Positions 37,103 through 44,919 of a DNA stretch of 64,000 nt are shown here, piece after piece (the stretch's first letter is position 1; each line of letters begins with the position of its first letter). The stretch is from Phycobacter sedimenti (GTDB lineage Bacteria; Pseudomonadota; Alphaproteobacteria; Rhodobacterales; Rhodobacteraceae), in assembly GCF_038148855.1 (NCBI RefSeq), contig NZ_JBBVGR010000010.1:62001-126000 (forward strand), written 5' to 3'. Made by a program: the position numbers and the translations under genes. The notes beneath the pieces are model-generated. The model did no database searches. It saw nothing but the letters and a program-made list of their open reading frames with translations, and was not told the DNA's origin.

Positions 37103-37136
37103 AAAAAATGGCCTGTGGATTCTCATCCACAGGCCA
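37103..37136 (-). terminator. Intrinsic terminator of the SulP gene
   Basis: TGGCCTGTGGAT and ATCCACAGGCCA form a perfect 12-bp stem with a four-base loop. On the minus strand it is followed by six T. It lies 24 bases after the SulP stop codon. The 268-base stretch 36892-37159 otherwise holds no gene that I can support. Confidence 0.9.
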
Positions 37137-37159
37137 CCTTCAAACTTTACGTCCGAGGG

Positions 37160-38803
37160 TCAGTGCCCGCCCAGAACACCCGTCTTGACCGAGTAATCCA
37201 CGGCGAGCGCGTATTCCGGGTCATCATCGCTGTCGACGATCAGGTGACCGGCCTTGGACAACAGCTGATGGCAATCGCGGCTGAGGTGGCGCAGCACGAT
37301 GGTCTTGCCAGCCTCCTCATACTTCCCGGCGAGCGCCTCGATCGCTTGCAGGGCGGATTGGTCCACCACGCGGCTATTGGCAAAGTCTACGATCACACGT
37401 TCGGGGTCATTCTGTACATCAAACAGCTCGATGAAGCCATCGGTAGAGCCAAAGAACAGCGGCCCCTCGATCTCATAGACCTTGGCGCCCTTGTCGCTGA
37501 CAGATTCGCGGGTGCGCGCATGGATGCGGCGGGCGTTGTTCCAGGCATAGGCCAGCGCCGAGACGATCACACCGACGACCACCGCAATCGCAAGGTCGGT
37601 CATCACCGTCACCACCGTCACCAGTACGATCACAAAGGCATCCATCATCGGCACCTTGGTCATCACCTTGAAGCTGTTCCAGGCAAAGGTCCCGATCACC
37701 ACCATGAACATCACGCCAACCAGTGCGGCCAGCGGGATCTGCTCGATCAGCGGCGAGGCTACAACGATGAACAATAGAAGGAACAGCGCGGCCGTGATGC
37801 CCGCAATCCGCGTCCGGCCACCGGATTTCACGTTGATCATCGACTGTCCGATCATGGCGCAGCCGCCCATACCGCCAAAGAAGCCCGTGACGATATTGGA
37901 AGTACCCTGCGCGATGCACTCCTGACTGGCACCGCCCCGCTTGCCGGTGATCTCGCCCACCAAGTTCAGCGTCAGCAGGCTTTCGATCAGACCGATGGCC
38001 GCAAGGATCACGGCATAGGGCAGAATGATCTGGAAGGTTTCAAAGGTGAACGGCGCAAGCATGGTTCCATAAAGCCCCTCACCAGTGCCAAACGGATTGT
38101 GGAAGCTCGGGAAACCGCCCTCGATCGAAGCCATATCGCCCACGCGCGGCACATCGAGACCAAGAGCGATCACCAGAATGGCCACGATGCCGATACCGGC
38201 CAGAGGCGCCGGGATGACGCTGGTGATCTTGGGCGTGCCCCAGATGATCAGCATGGTCAGCCCCACAAGGCCCAGCATCATGAAAAGAGACATACCGCTC
38301 AGCCATTCAGCCCCGCCCGTACCGGGCACCTTGAACTGCGTCAGCTGCGCCAGGAAAATCACGATGGCCAGACCGTTCACGAAGCCCAGCATCACCGGAT
38401 GCGGCACCAGGCGGATGAATTTGCCCCAATGCATGACACCGGCAATGACCTGCAGGATGCCCATCAGGATCACCGTGGCAAAAAGGTATTCGACCCCGTG
38501 CTCGGCCACCAGCGCCACCATGACCACCGCCAGCGCCCCCGTTGCCCCGGAAATCATGCCCGGCCGACCGCCGATCACCGCTGTGATCAGCCCGACCATG
38601 AAGGCCGCATAAAGACCCACCAGCGGATGCACCCCGGCCACAAAGGCAAAGGCGACCGCCTCAGGCACCAGCGCGAGCGCCACGGTCAGACCCGACAAAA
38701 GTTCGGTGCGCACGCGGCCCACGGACCAGCCCTCGTCCTGCATGATGGAGAGGTTCGGCGGGGAAATACGATTGGCCAGAAGGGCCATTGCGGCGCGTTT
38801 CAT
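37160..38803 (-). CDS. SulP-family anion transporter with STAS domain
   Basis: The product of about 547 residues has a membrane domain of some 10-14 helices beginning GLTVALALVPEAVAFAFVAGVHPLVGLYAAF, the SulP signature, and a C-terminal cytoplasmic STAS domain (about residues 430-547, with GPLFFGSTDGFIELF and DFANSRVVDQSALQAIEAL). SulP proteins move sulfate, bicarbonate or other anions, often with sodium or protons, and the substrate cannot be read from sequence. Bicarbonate is possible given dabAB in the same window. The start is ATG at 38803, with ATG at 38788 as an alternative. Confidence 0.9.
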   Translation of the reverse strand: MKRAAMALLANRISPPNLSIMQDEGWSVGRVRTELLSGLTVALALVPEAVAFAFVAGVHPLVGLYAAFMVGLITAVIGGRPGMISGATGALAVVMVALVAEHGVEYLFATVILMGILQVIAGVMHWGKFIRLVPHPVMLGFVNGLAIVIFLAQLTQFKVPGTGGAEWLSGMSLFMMLGLVGLTMLIIWGTPKITSVIPAPLAGIGIVAILVIALGLDVPRVGDMASIEGGFPSFHNPFGTGEGLYGTMLAPFTFETFQIILPYAVILAAIGLIESLLTLNLVGEITGKRGGASQECIAQGTSNIVTGFFGGMGGCAMIGQSMINVKSGGRTRIAGITAALFLLLFIVVASPLIEQIPLAALVGVMFMVVIGTFAWNSFKVMTKVPMMDAFVIVLVTVVTVMTDLAIAVVVGVIVSALAYAWNNARRIHARTRESVSDKGAKVYEIEGPLFFGSTDGFIELFDVQNDPERVIVDFANSRVVDQSALQAIEALAGKYEEAGKTIVLRHLSRDCHQLLSKAGHLIVDSDDDPEYALAVDYSVKTGVLGGH

Positions 38804-38959
38804 CAAGAATACCTGTGGTTGGAGGAGGTGACTTTGCTGCCCGCCCCTAGCGGAAACGGGCCTTGGGGGCAAGGCTCGTGAACCTGTCAGGCCTCATCGT
38901 CCCCTCCGTTTTCGCGGCCGTGAAGCGCGCCGACAGGCGGAAATCCGTGGGGCCCGACC

Positions 38960-39382
38960 CTAGATCGCAGATCGGATCTTCTCGGCTTGCCGCGCGATTT
39001 CGTCCATGTCGCCCATCTGGCCGGGAGGACGCAGTCTGTCGCCTTCTTTGCGGGGCAAGACATGGAAATGCAGGTGAAACACTTCCTGGCCGCCTGCTGC
39101 TTCGTTGAACTGCTGGATCGTGACGCCATCTGCGTCAAAGGCTTTCAGAACCGCGTGGCTCAGCCGCTGCACCGTCGCCATGACAGCCGAAAGCTGCTCG
39201 GGACTGGCGTCCAGTACATTACGGCAGGGCGTTTTCGGAATCACAAGCAAATGGCCGTCCGCCCGTGGCATGATATCCATGAACGCAAGCGTGTCATCAT
39301 CCTCATAGACCCGCGTTGATGGGATTTCTCCGCGCAGAAGTTTCGCAAAGATGTTATCCGGATCATAGGCTGTCATTTTCAT
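38960..39382 (-). CDS. HIT-family nucleotide hydrolase (HINT-like)
   Basis: The 140-residue protein has the histidine triad HLHFHVLPR near residue 102, the catalytic motif of HIT hydrolases that cleave AMP-lysine or AMP-N bonds. The N-terminal FAKLLRGEIPSTRVYEDD is typical of the HINT/protein kinase C inhibitor branch. GGAG precedes the ATG. It is divergent from ctaD, with a 238-base region between them carrying an FNR-type box. Confidence 0.93.
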   Translation of the reverse strand: MKMTAYDPDNIFAKLLRGEIPSTRVYEDDDTLAFMDIMPRADGHLLVIPKTPCRNVLDASPEQLSAVMATVQRLSHAVLKAFDADGVTIQQFNEAAGGQEVFHLHFHVLPRKEGDRLRPPGQMGDMDEIARQAEKIRSAI

Positions 39383-39498
39383 GCGTCTCCGTTTTGGGTT
39401 GCGGAGTGGTTGTGCGCCCTGCGGCAGAACGGGTCAAGCATCTCGGAACCTCGCTGGGATCTGAATCCGGAATTGCCAGCCCCCCGCGACAATTATTC

Positions 39499-39512
39499 TT
39501 GATCCAGATCAA
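39499..39512. promoter_or_regulatory. FNR/FnrL-type box upstream of ctaD
   Basis: TTGATCCAGATCAA is a perfect match to TTGAT-N4-ATCAA, the site bound by FNR, FnrL and the nitric-oxide-responsive DnrD/NnrR group. It lies just upstream of a candidate ctaD promoter, TTGAAG (39522-39527), 17 bases, TAAAAC (39545-39550). This places its centre near -51, not a standard activator position. Control of the aa3 oxidase by oxygen or nitric oxide is inferred. Confidence 0.6.
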
Positions 39513-39620
39513 ACTCCGCCATTGAAGGCCTTGGCAGGGCGATCTAAAACCACCTTTGAGTCTAAGGCCGCCCGGACAGATTTCCTGTGGCCTTTCGTTA
39601 TGCAACAGGAGGCACCTTAA

Positions 39621-41324
39621 ATGGCAGACGCAGCCATTCATGGTCACGGCCATGAAGACGAGCGCGGTTTCTTTACCCGCTGGTTCATGAGCACGAACCA
39701 TAAGGATATCGGCATTCTCTACCTGATCGTTTCGGCGCTTGCAGGTTTCATTTCCGTCGCGTTCACCGTATTCATGCGGATGGAGCTGATGGACCCCGGC
39801 GTTCAGTACATGTGCATGGAGCACCTGGACAAAGGCTTTATCAGCGGGTTCCTGAGCTCGATGGCGGCTTCGGTTCCGGGTGAATGCACCCCGAACGGTC
39901 ACCTCTGGAACGTGATGATCACCGCCCACGGCATCCTGATGATGTTCTTCGTGGTGATTCCAGCCCTGTTCGGCGGTTTCGGCAACTACTTCATGCCGCT
40001 GCAGATCGGCGCGCCGGACATGGCGTTCCCGCGGATGAACAACCTCAGCTTCTGGCTCTATGTGGCCGGTACCTCGCTGGCGGTTGCCTCGGTGCTGGCA
40101 CCGGGCGGCAACGACCAGATGGGGTCGGGCGTAGGCTGGGTTCTCTACCCGCCGCTGTCGACCAATGAGGGCGGCTTCTCGATGGATCTGGCGATCTTCG
40201 CGGTTCACGTCTCGGGTGCTTCGTCCATCCTGGGCGCGATCAACATGATCACCACTTTCCTGAACATGCGTGCCCCCGGCATGACCCTGTTCAAGGTGCC
40301 GCTGTTCTCCTGGTCGATCTTCGTCACCTCTTGGCTGATCTTGCTGTCCCTGCCGGTCCTGGCAGGCGCCATCACCATGCTGCTGATGGACCGCAACTTC
40401 GGTTTCACCTTCTTTGACCCCGCAGGCGGTGGTGACCCGATCCTGTACCAGCACATCCTGTGGTTCTTCGGTCACCCCGAAGTGTACATCGTGATCCTGC
40501 CCGGCTTTGGCATCATCTCTCACGTGATCGCCACCTTCTCGCGCAAGCCGGTCTTCGGCTATCTGCCGATGGTCTGGGCAATCATCGCGATCGGTGTTCT
40601 GGGCTTCGTCGTCTGGGCGCACCACATGTATACTGTTGGCATGTCGCTGAACCAGCAGGCCTACTTCATGCTGGCCACCATGGTGATCGCGGTTCCGACC
40701 GGCGTTAAGGTCTTCTCTTGGATCGCGACCATGTGGGGCGGCTCCATCGAGTTCAAGGCGCCGATGCTGTTTGCCTTCGGCTTCCTGTTCCTGTTCACCG
40801 TTGGCGGTGTGACCGGTGTGGTTCTGTCCCAGGCCGCCGTGGACCGTGCCTATCACGACACCTACTATGTGGTTGCACACTTCCACTATGTGATGTCGCT
40901 GGGCGCCGTCTTTGCGATCTTTGCAGGCGTCTACTTCTACTTCGGCAAGATGACCGGCAAGCAGTACTCGGAACTGGGCGCCAAGATTCACTTCTGGATG
41001 TTCTTCATCGGTGCAAACCTGACCTTCTTCCCCCAGCACTTCCTGGGTCGTCAGGGCATGCCGCGCCGCTATATCGACTACCCGGAAGGTTTCGCCTACT
41101 GGAACAAGATCTCGTCCTATGGCGCGTTCCTGTCCTTTGCATCCTTCGTGTTCTTCTTTGGCGTGATGATCTACTCGCTGCTGCGCGGCGCTCGTATCAC
41201 CCAGAACAACTACTGGAACGAATACGCGGACACTCTGGAGTGGACCCTGCCCTCTCCGCCTCCGGAACACACCTTTGAAATCCTGCCCAAGCAGGAAGAC
41301 TGGGACAAATCCCACTCTCACTAA
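39621..41324 (+). CDS. ctaD: Cytochrome c oxidase subunit I (aa3 type) CtaD
   Basis: CtaD holds heme a, heme a3 and CuB and reduces oxygen to water while pumping protons across the inner membrane. The 567 residues include twelve helices, the His ligand region TAHGILMMFF, the CuB/Tyr cross-link segment WFFGHPEVYI, the His pair VWAHHMYT, and HFHYVMSLGA near heme a3. These identify the A-type oxidase. Codon use is strongly biased, as expected for a highly expressed gene. AGGAGG precedes the ATG. The other ctaC/ctaE-type genes are not in this window. Confidence 0.98.
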   Translation: MADAAIHGHGHEDERGFFTRWFMSTNHKDIGILYLIVSALAGFISVAFTVFMRMELMDPGVQYMCMEHLDKGFISGFLSSMAASVPGECTPNGHLWNVMITAHGILMMFFVVIPALFGGFGNYFMPLQIGAPDMAFPRMNNLSFWLYVAGTSLAVASVLAPGGNDQMGSGVGWVLYPPLSTNEGGFSMDLAIFAVHVSGASSILGAINMITTFLNMRAPGMTLFKVPLFSWSIFVTSWLILLSLPVLAGAITMLLMDRNFGFTFFDPAGGGDPILYQHILWFFGHPEVYIVILPGFGIISHVIATFSRKPVFGYLPMVWAIIAIGVLGFVVWAHHMYTVGMSLNQQAYFMLATMVIAVPTGVKVFSWIATMWGGSIEFKAPMLFAFGFLFLFTVGGVTGVVLSQAAVDRAYHDTYYVVAHFHYVMSLGAVFAIFAGVYFYFGKMTGKQYSELGAKIHFWMFFIGANLTFFPQHFLGRQGMPRRYIDYPEGFAYWNKISSYGAFLSFASFVFFFGVMIYSLLRGARITQNNYWNEYADTLEWTLPSPPPEHTFEILPKQEDWDKSHSH

Positions 41325-41345
41325 TGTGGACCTTTTCTAGGCAGA

Positions 41346-41384
41346 CAGGGCCCCGGAGCAGATGCTCCGGGGCCCTGTTCTTTT
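41346..41384 (+). terminator. Intrinsic terminator after ctaD
   Basis: CAGGGCCCCGGAGCA and TGCTCCGGGGCCCTG pair perfectly over 15 positions, with only two bases between the arms. The stem is followed by TTCTTTT. It lies 22 bases after the ctaD stop. Confidence 0.92.
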
Positions 41385-41477
41385 GCCGTCCCAGCTTTGC
41401 GACAAAGCGCGCCTTGAAAAGCCAGGCCACCGGCACATAGTTCAACTGTCACCAACAGGAAACCATGCTGCTGCCCA

Positions 41478-41987
41478 ATGCCCTACACCTGGTCATCAGA
41501 CGACACGCACGACGCCGAAACAGTTCAAGAACTGCATCTTTGGCCGCATCAGTCTCTGCCTCCCGAAGGATACGTCCGCTTCCTGGCGGTCACTGCCGTT
41601 TTGATCACGGTGCCCCTGTTTCCGCTGCTCGGCTCCTTCGTGCTCTGGGGTATTCTGCCATTTCTGCTGATCGCGCTCTTTGGCATGAAGTGGGCCCTGG
41701 ACCGCAGCCGTCGTGACCGCCAAATCCTCGAAGTGCTGACCATCGGCCCCGAGGAGGCAAGGCTTGAGCGTACCGACCCCCGAGGCGGCCATCAAAGCTG
41801 GGAATGCAACCGTTACTGGACCACAGTTCAACTGCACCCCCACGAAGGGCCGGTGCCAAACTACGTCACCCTCCGAGGGGGGGGGCGAGAGGTGGAAATC
41901 GGAGCTTTTCTGTCCGAGGACGAGCGAAAGGCGCTATTCGACGATCTTCAGACGGCCCTGCGCCGACAAACGCAAAAACAGTTTTGA
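41478..41987 (+). CDS. DUF2244 membrane protein
   Basis: The 169-residue protein has two close hydrophobic helices (VRFLAVTAVLITVPLFPLLGSFVLWGILPFLLIALFG region, about residues 33-70) and a soluble C-terminal part with RYWTTVQLHP. This matches DUF2244, an integral-membrane family commonly next to cytochrome oxidase genes in Alphaproteobacteria, with unknown function. The possible -35 of the next leader overlaps its stop codon. Cotranscription from ctaD would need readthrough of the terminator. Confidence 0.8.
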   Translation: MPYTWSSDDTHDAETVQELHLWPHQSLPPEGYVRFLAVTAVLITVPLFPLLGSFVLWGILPFLLIALFGMKWALDRSRRDRQILEVLTIGPEEARLERTDPRGGHQSWECNRYWTTVQLHPHEGPVPNYVTLRGGGREVEIGAFLSEDERKALFDDLQTALRRQTQKQF

Positions 41988-42123
41988 CTTTGCCGCAAGG
42001 CCCGGCTAGGCAATGGCCATGTGCAATACGACGCCCCTTTTCAGCACCGTATATTACCGCCGCGTTTCATAACGGCGGTCGCATTTCCTGTACTTGAAGT
42101 TCAACCGCCGCGATCCGGCGGTT
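41984..42123 (+). promoter_or_regulatory. Putative Phe/Tyr attenuator leader of the TyrA-like gene
   Basis: A possible promoter is TTGACT (41984-41989), 17 bases, TAGGCA (42007-42012); its -10 is weak. A short leader with Phe and Tyr-Tyr codons follows. Four arms are mutually complementary: ACCGCCG (42056-42062), CGGCGGT (42073-42079), AACCGCCG (42103-42110) and CGGCGGTT (42116-42123). Arms 1:2, 2:3 and 3:4 can pair, as in amino-acid attenuators. A ribosome stalled on the Tyr codons at 42052-42057 would cover arm 1 and leave 2:3 to form. No T-run follows arm 4, so the mode of termination is unclear. Confidence 0.55.
42013..42072 (+). CDS. Candidate leader peptide (Phe, Tyr-Tyr)
   Basis: The short frame reads MAMCNTTPLFSTVYYRRVS and ends at TAA 42070-42072. 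Codons of interest are TTC (42040-42042), TAT and TAC (42052-42057). If transcription starts about seven bases after the proposed -10, the second ATG (42019) would be the first transcribed codon. Such a leaderless start is known for the alphaproteobacterial trpL leader peptide. The peptide itself need have no function; its translation would report Tyr-tRNA supply. Confidence 0.5.
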   Translation: MAMCNTTPLFSTVYYRRVS

Positions 42124-42171
42124 AGAGACATCACAAGCACCCCCTCCGGCATCGCGCAGACCGGAGCCCCC

Positions 42172-42927
42172 ATGACATATTTTCCTCATATTCAGTCGAT
42201 TGGCCTTTTTGGCTTTGGCGCCTTTGGCCAATTGATCGCCAGGCACCTTGCCCTGCACGTGCCGATGATAGTCCACGATCCGGCGCAGCATGATCGTCAC
42301 CCACTCCCGCCAAACCTGCAATGGGGCAGCCTGGAGGATACAGCAACCTGCCCGCTGGTGATCCTCGCTGTTCCCGTGCACTCCATGCCCGCCCTGTGCA
42401 CGGCAATCCGCGCACATCTGAAGCCAGGCTCCATCGTTCACGATGTGGGTTCGGTGAAACTCGAGCCATGCCGCATCATGTCGGACCGCCTGCCGCCGCA
42501 CGTGGATCTGGTGGGAACCCATCCCTTGTTTGGCCCTCAAAGTGCGGGCGGTGGCATCGCCGGACACAAAATCGCCTTGTGCAATGTCCGAGGGCGGTCT
42601 CACCTGCCTCTTGCAGCCTTCCTGCGCAAGGCGCTGGGATTGCAGATCATCCTCACCACGGCCGAACAGCACGACAGAGAGCTAGCCACCGTTCAGGGTC
42701 TCACGCATCTCATCGCGCGCGTCTTGGCAGACATGAGCCCCCTGCCTGCCCGCATGACCACCACCAGTTTCGAGCGCATGATGGAGGCGGCCCGCATGGT
42801 TCAGAATGATCCTCCCGGCGTCTTTGCCGCAATAGCTCAGGCGAACCCTTTCGCCGCCGAGGTCCGCGAAGACTTCCTGCGCAAGGCCCGCGCAATCGCC
42901 GGGGCACCCGGACAGCAGCCAGAATAG
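42172..42927 (+). CDS. Prephenate dehydrogenase-like NAD(P)-dependent enzyme (TyrA family)
   Basis: The 251-residue protein has a Rossmann motif GLFGFGAFGQLIARHL and a TyrA-like core: VILAVPVHSMP, HDVGSVK, GTHPLFGPQS with the substrate-binding His, and EQHDRELATVQGLTHL with the conserved His of the second domain. It should oxidise prephenate or arogenate on the way to tyrosine. It is shorter than standard TyrA (about 290-370) and lacks an ACT domain. A housekeeping tyrC-type gene elsewhere cannot be excluded. GGAG precedes the ATG at 42172. Confidence 0.82.
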   Translation: MTYFPHIQSIGLFGFGAFGQLIARHLALHVPMIVHDPAQHDRHPLPPNLQWGSLEDTATCPLVILAVPVHSMPALCTAIRAHLKPGSIVHDVGSVKLEPCRIMSDRLPPHVDLVGTHPLFGPQSAGGGIAGHKIALCNVRGRSHLPLAAFLRKALGLQIILTTAEQHDRELATVQGLTHLIARVLADMSPLPARMTTTSFERMMEAARMVQNDPPGVFAAIAQANPFAAEVREDFLRKARAIAGAPGQQPE

Positions 42928-43001
42928 CAAAGGCCCGCGCAGTGGCGGGCCCATCTCATATCTCGGGGATCAGGGGCGCAGAGGCGCCCGCTCTCCATCG
43001 C

Positions 43002-43475
43002 TCAGCAGCCACCAGAGGTGCACAGCTCGTCCTTGACCATCGGGCCAACACGACCAAAGTCCATCTGGCCGGTGTATTTGGATTTCAGCACGCCCATGAC
43101 CTTGCCCATGTCGCGAATCGAGTCGGCGCCGGTCTCGCTGACTGCAGATTTCACGGCGCTGCGGATTTCATCCTCAGAGAGCTGCTTGGGCAGGAACTCC
43201 TCAATGATCGAGATCTCCGCCAACTCGCGTTCGGCCAGGTCCAGGCGTCCGCCTTCTTCATAGGCGCGAGCGCTTTCATTGCGCTGCTTGGTCATCTTGC
43301 CAAGGATCCCAAGGATTTCTGCGTCCCCGATGCTGCCCTCCTCGCCATCACCGCGTGCGGCAATTTCCTTGTCCTTGATGGCGGCGTTGATCAGCCGAAG
43401 TGTCGCCAGACGGTCAGCCGCCTTGTCCTTCATTGCCTGTTTCAAGGCCTGATTTACCCGCGTACGCGTATCCAT
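43002..43475 (-). CDS. yqeY: GatB/YqeY-domain protein
   Basis: The 157-residue soluble helical protein starts with RVNQALKQAMKDKAADRLATLRLI and contains EEFLPKQLSEDEI, hallmarks of YqeY. This domain is related to the tRNA-interacting tail of GatB amidotransferase. The molecular role is unproven. It is divergent from carA, with 183 bases between the start codons, an arrangement common in Rhodobacterales. It ends in an unusual ELCTSGGC tail. Confidence 0.9.
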   Translation of the reverse strand: MDTRTRVNQALKQAMKDKAADRLATLRLINAAIKDKEIAARGDGEEGSIGDAEILGILGKMTKQRNESARAYEEGGRLDLAERELAEISIIEEFLPKQLSEDEIRSAVKSAVSETGADSIRDMGKVMGVLKSKYTGQMDFGRVGPMVKDELCTSGGC

Positions 43476-43658
43476 ATGTGTTTATCCATCCCCATGGCAT
43501 CGGAATTCGGATCCTTAACCAACTGGAAAGCGGTTTTCAAGCACAGGATACCGCACCCCATACGATACGCCCTTTTTCGCAAGGCCAACAGGCGCCCTTG
43601 ACCCGCTTGCCCCCTGCCCCTACAAGCCCTTGAATTTCACCTCATGGAGAGTCGTGTC

Positions 43659-44822
43659 ATGGCCGATACCGCAGCGTCCAAGCCAACCGCATGCCTTGCG
43701 CTTGCCGATGGAACCGTTTTTTACGGAATGGGGTTCGGCGCGACCGGACGATGCGTCGCCGAGCTGTGCTTCAACACCGCCATGACGGGCTACCAGGAGA
43801 TCATGACAGACCCATCCTATGCGGGGCAGATCGTGACCTTCACCTTCCCGCACATCGGCAATACCGGGGTCACCCCGGAGGATGACGAAACCGGTGATCC
43901 GGTTGCGGCAGGCATGGTGGTGAAGTGGGATCCGACGCTGGCCTCGAACTGGCGCGCGACGGAAGAGCTGAAAGCCTGGCTGACACGCACCGGCCGCATC
44001 GCCATCGGCGGCATCGACACCCGTCGCCTGACCCGTGCGATCCGGCAGCAGGGCGCGCCTCATGCAGCGCTTGCTCATGACCCCGACGGCAATTTCGACG
44101 TCGAGGCCCTGGTGGCAGCGGCGCGGGAATGGTCCGGCCTTGAGGGGCTGGATCTGGCCAAGGATGTCACCTGCGCACAAAGCTATCGTTGGGATGAAAT
44201 GCGGTGGGCCTGGCCTGATGGCTACAGCCGTCAGGAAGCGCCCAAGCACAAGGTGGTCGCCGTCGACTATGGTGCCAAGCGCAACATCCTTCGCTGTCTG
44301 GCCAGTGCCGGTTGCGATGTGACCGTGCTGCCCGCAACCGCCACCGCCGAAGACGTGCTGGCCCACAATCCCGATGGCGTGTTCCTGTCCAACGGCCCCG
44401 GTGATCCGGCGGCCACCGGCGAATACGCTGTCCCTATGATCAAAACCATCCTCGACACCACCGATCTGCCTGTGTTCGGGATCTGCCTTGGCCACCAGAT
44501 GCTGGCGCTGGCGCTTGGCGGAAAGACCGTGAAGATGAACCACGGCCACCATGGTGCCAACCATCCGGTGAAAGAGCACTCCACCGGCAAGGTGGAGATC
44601 ACTTCGATGAACCACGGTTTTGCCGTGGACGCGCAAACCCTGCCAGAAGGGGTGGAGGAGACTCACGTCTCGCTTTTTGACGGCTCCAACTGCGGAATCG
44701 CCGTGACGGGCCGCCCGGTCTACTCGGTACAGCACCACCCGGAGGCCAGCCCAGGGCCGCAAGACAGCTTCTACCTTTTTGAAAGGTTTGCGGACGCCAT
44801 GGCGGAACGCAAAGGCTCATAA
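43659..44822 (+). CDS. carA: Carbamoyl-phosphate synthase small subunit CarA
   Basis: CarA is the glutaminase subunit that supplies ammonia to CarB for carbamoyl phosphate (arginine and pyrimidine synthesis). The 387 residues contain the N-terminal small-subunit domain (FNTAMTGYQEIMTDPSYAGQ) and a class I amidotransferase domain with nucleophile Cys in FGICLGHQM and the His-Glu pair in VQHHPEASPGP. The ATG at 43659 has GGAG upstream. An earlier ATG at 43644 is possible. carB is not adjacent. Confidence 0.96.
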   Translation: MADTAASKPTACLALADGTVFYGMGFGATGRCVAELCFNTAMTGYQEIMTDPSYAGQIVTFTFPHIGNTGVTPEDDETGDPVAAGMVVKWDPTLASNWRATEELKAWLTRTGRIAIGGIDTRRLTRAIRQQGAPHAALAHDPDGNFDVEALVAAAREWSGLEGLDLAKDVTCAQSYRWDEMRWAWPDGYSRQEAPKHKVVAVDYGAKRNILRCLASAGCDVTVLPATATAEDVLAHNPDGVFLSNGPGDPAATGEYAVPMIKTILDTTDLPVFGICLGHQMLALALGGKTVKMNHGHHGANHPVKEHSTGKVEITSMNHGFAVDAQTLPEGVEETHVSLFDGSNCGIAVTGRPVYSVQHHPEASPGPQDSFYLFERFADAMAERKGS

Positions 44823-44831
44823 AAAGGCGCG

Positions 44832-44855
44832 GTTCGGATCCCGCTGGATCCGAAC
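44832..44855 (+). terminator. Terminator-like hairpin after carA
   Basis: GTTCGGATCC and GGATCCGAAC form a perfect 10-bp stem with a CGCT loop, starting ten bases after the carA stop. The sequence after it is AT-rich but its T-run begins only about ten bases later. Confidence 0.6.
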
Positions 44856-44856
44856 A

Positions 44857-44872
44857 TTAATCAATTTTTAAC
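44857..44872. promoter_or_regulatory. CtrA-like binding box (TTAA-N7-TTAAC)
   Basis: TTAATCAATTTTTAAC matches the full CtrA consensus TTAA-N7-TTAAC. It lies 47 bases before the GT2 glycosyltransferase start, in a typical promoter position. Since it directly follows the carA hairpin, part of the AT-richness could belong to that terminator. Confidence 0.55.
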
Positions 44873-44919
44873 CAAGCCGGGAAAGCGTAATCTCAGGATC
44901 TACCTGGGATTGTGTTTAA

